In this document: piece by piece, positions 50,115-50,645 of the stretch | How positions within the stretch are numbered: the first letter of the stretch is position 1 | Layout of the letters: each line of letters opens with the position of its first letter | Assembly (NCBI GenBank): GCA_017429285.1 | Contig: JAFRPF010000023.1 | Coordinates: forward strand, 1-50,645 | From: Bacilli bacterium | GTDB lineage: Bacteria; Bacillota_I; Bacilli_A; RFN20; CAG-826 | Direction: 5' to 3' | DNA: 50,645 nt | Translations under genes and position numbers: made by a program | Notes under the pieces: generated by a model | What the model was told of the DNA's origin: nothing | What the model saw: the letters and a program-made list of their open reading frames with translations, nothing else | Databases searched by the model: none

Positions 50115-50588
50115 ATGGAAGATGGATTATTAGAAGAAGTTAGCGAATTATTTAAATCCAGAGGATTAACTTTAGGAAGCGCTGAATCATTTACTGGCGG
50201 TTCCTTTGCTAGTTTAATTACCTCTTTAAGTGGTGCTTCTAAATTCTTTAAGGGTGCTTATGTTACCTACGCGACTGAAGAAAAGATTAAATTATTAGGT
50301 GTTCCTGAATACGAAGTAAAGATGCATGGTGTTGTTTCTAGAGAAATAGCCTTTTATATGGCTAATAATGCTAGACAGCTATTAAATACTGATTTCTGTG
50401 TTTCTTTTACTGGAAATGCTGGTCCTGACGCTATGGAAGGCAAACCGGTTGGTGAAGTTCATATCGGTATCGCTTTTAATGGTACCGCTCAAATATATTC
50501 CTTACGCTTTGAAGGCTCTAGAAAAGAGATCCAAGACCAAAGTATGGAATTTGCGTTAAAAAAGTTATTACAAGTAATAAAAGGATAA
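50115..50588 (+). CDS. CinA C-terminal domain protein (nicotinamide-nucleotide amidase, PncC-like)
   Basis: A 157-residue stand-alone CinA C-terminal domain: LTLGSAESFTGGSFASLITS, ASKFFKGAYVTYATEEKIKL, VSREIAFYMANNARQLLNTD, VSFTGNAGPDAMEGKPVGEV. Known members remove the amide from nicotinamide mononucleotide for pyridine-nucleotide recycling. The N-terminal pyrophosphatase domain of full-length CinA is absent, so PncC is the better label. It starts one base after pgsA. Downstream (50590-50620) CTACC and GGTAG can pair around an A/T-rich loop, but there is no T tail. Confidence 0.92.
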   Translation: MEDGLLEEVSELFKSRGLTLGSAESFTGGSFASLITSLSGASKFFKGAYVTYATEEKIKLLGVPEYEVKMHGVVSREIAFYMANNARQLLNTDFCVSFTGNAGPDAMEGKPVGEVHIGIAFNGTAQIYSLRFEGSRKEIQDQSMEFALKKLLQVIKG

Positions 50589-50642
50589 TCTACCGTAATT
50601 TTTTAAAAAAAGAGGGTAGTTAATAAGTAGAGGAGACTTTTT

Positions 50643-50645
50643 ATG
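50643..50645 (+). CDS. Start codon of the next gene (recA expected), cut by window end
   Basis: ATG at the last three bases, preceded by AGAGGAG (about 50628-50634) at proper spacing. pgsA-cinA-recA is a common order, so RecA is expected, but no protein sequence is available to confirm it. Confidence 0.5.

Noticed and set aside
50590-50620. Terminator between cinA and the next gene
   Set aside because: CTACC and GGTAG can pair, but the loop is long and A/T-rich and there is no T run after the stem.
1-50645. CRISPR arrays, tRNA genes, insertion sequences or prophage
   Set aside because: No regularly spaced repeats, tRNA-like T-loop patterns, transposase motifs or terminal inverted repeats were recognised while reading both strands.

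Overview
This window looks like a chromosomal segment from an AT-rich, low-GC Gram-positive bacterium of the Bacilli/Mollicutes-related group. The evidence is the Firmicutes-order SUF operon (sufC-D-S-U-B), the mnmG-rsmG-parA-parB block, gpsB followed by the RNase P RNA, dnaD-nth, recU, yhaM, recX and pgsA-cinA, plus strong AAGGAG ribosome binding sites and many lipoprotein signal peptides. The genetic code appears standard: tryptophan is TGG and TGA is used as a stop (for example der, 44968-44970), so it is not a code-4 Mycoplasma. An uncultured gut lineage is a reasonable guess, but taxonomy cannot be fixed without a search.

Layout. (1) 1-13713 is an oligopeptide transporter locus: the 3' part of an OppA-like binding protein, a BIG2-type lipoprotein, an inserted Phd/VapC-type toxin-antitoxin pair, a 934-residue lipoprotein with C-terminal helical repeats, and oppB-oppC-oppD-oppF. 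OppC has a roughly 400-residue segment between its first membrane helix and the permease core, and both ATPases carry long charged helical insertions. (2) 13826-14789 is a two-gene AT-rich cassette (small coiled-coil protein plus nucleotidyltransferase-fold protein). (3) 14900-18060, minus strand, is a TrpXYZ-type ABC importer. Its transcript starts with an 18-codon leader peptide holding five Tyr and three Phe codons, followed by mutually exclusive hairpins ending in a terminator. This is a complete amino-acid attenuator and the most striking element in the window. (4) 18106-28962 holds a DUF1846 protein, small membrane proteins, an esterase and GT2 glycosyltransferase pair, a lipoprotein, and a flippase-like/GT4/recX/yhaM operon. 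(5) 29029-33210, minus strand, holds a HIT protein and two tandem foldase-type lipoproteins, one with a parvulin domain. (6) 33403-42278 is the SUF operon running directly into mnmG and rsmG, then parA-parB from its own promoter. ParB has lost the usual CTP-binding motifs. (7) 42359-50645 holds a 59-residue ferredoxin, cmk-der, HU, a head-and-neck-only CCA-type nucleotidyltransferase, dnaD-nth, recU, a DEDDh exonuclease, gpsB, rnpB, pgsA, cinA and the first codon of the next gene (recA expected).

How it fits together. The window combines nutrient uptake (peptides, aromatic amino acids), envelope work (lipoproteins, foldases, glycolipid synthesis, phosphatidylglycerolphosphate synthesis) and core information processing (chromosome segregation, DNA repair, RNA maturation, Fe-S assembly). 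Two transcription features recur. Many -10 boxes are of the extended TGn type, and several genes have a -10 box only 6-9 bases before the ATG, with no ribosome binding site, which predicts leaderless mRNAs. No tRNA, rRNA other than none visible, insertion sequence, prophage or CRISPR array was found.
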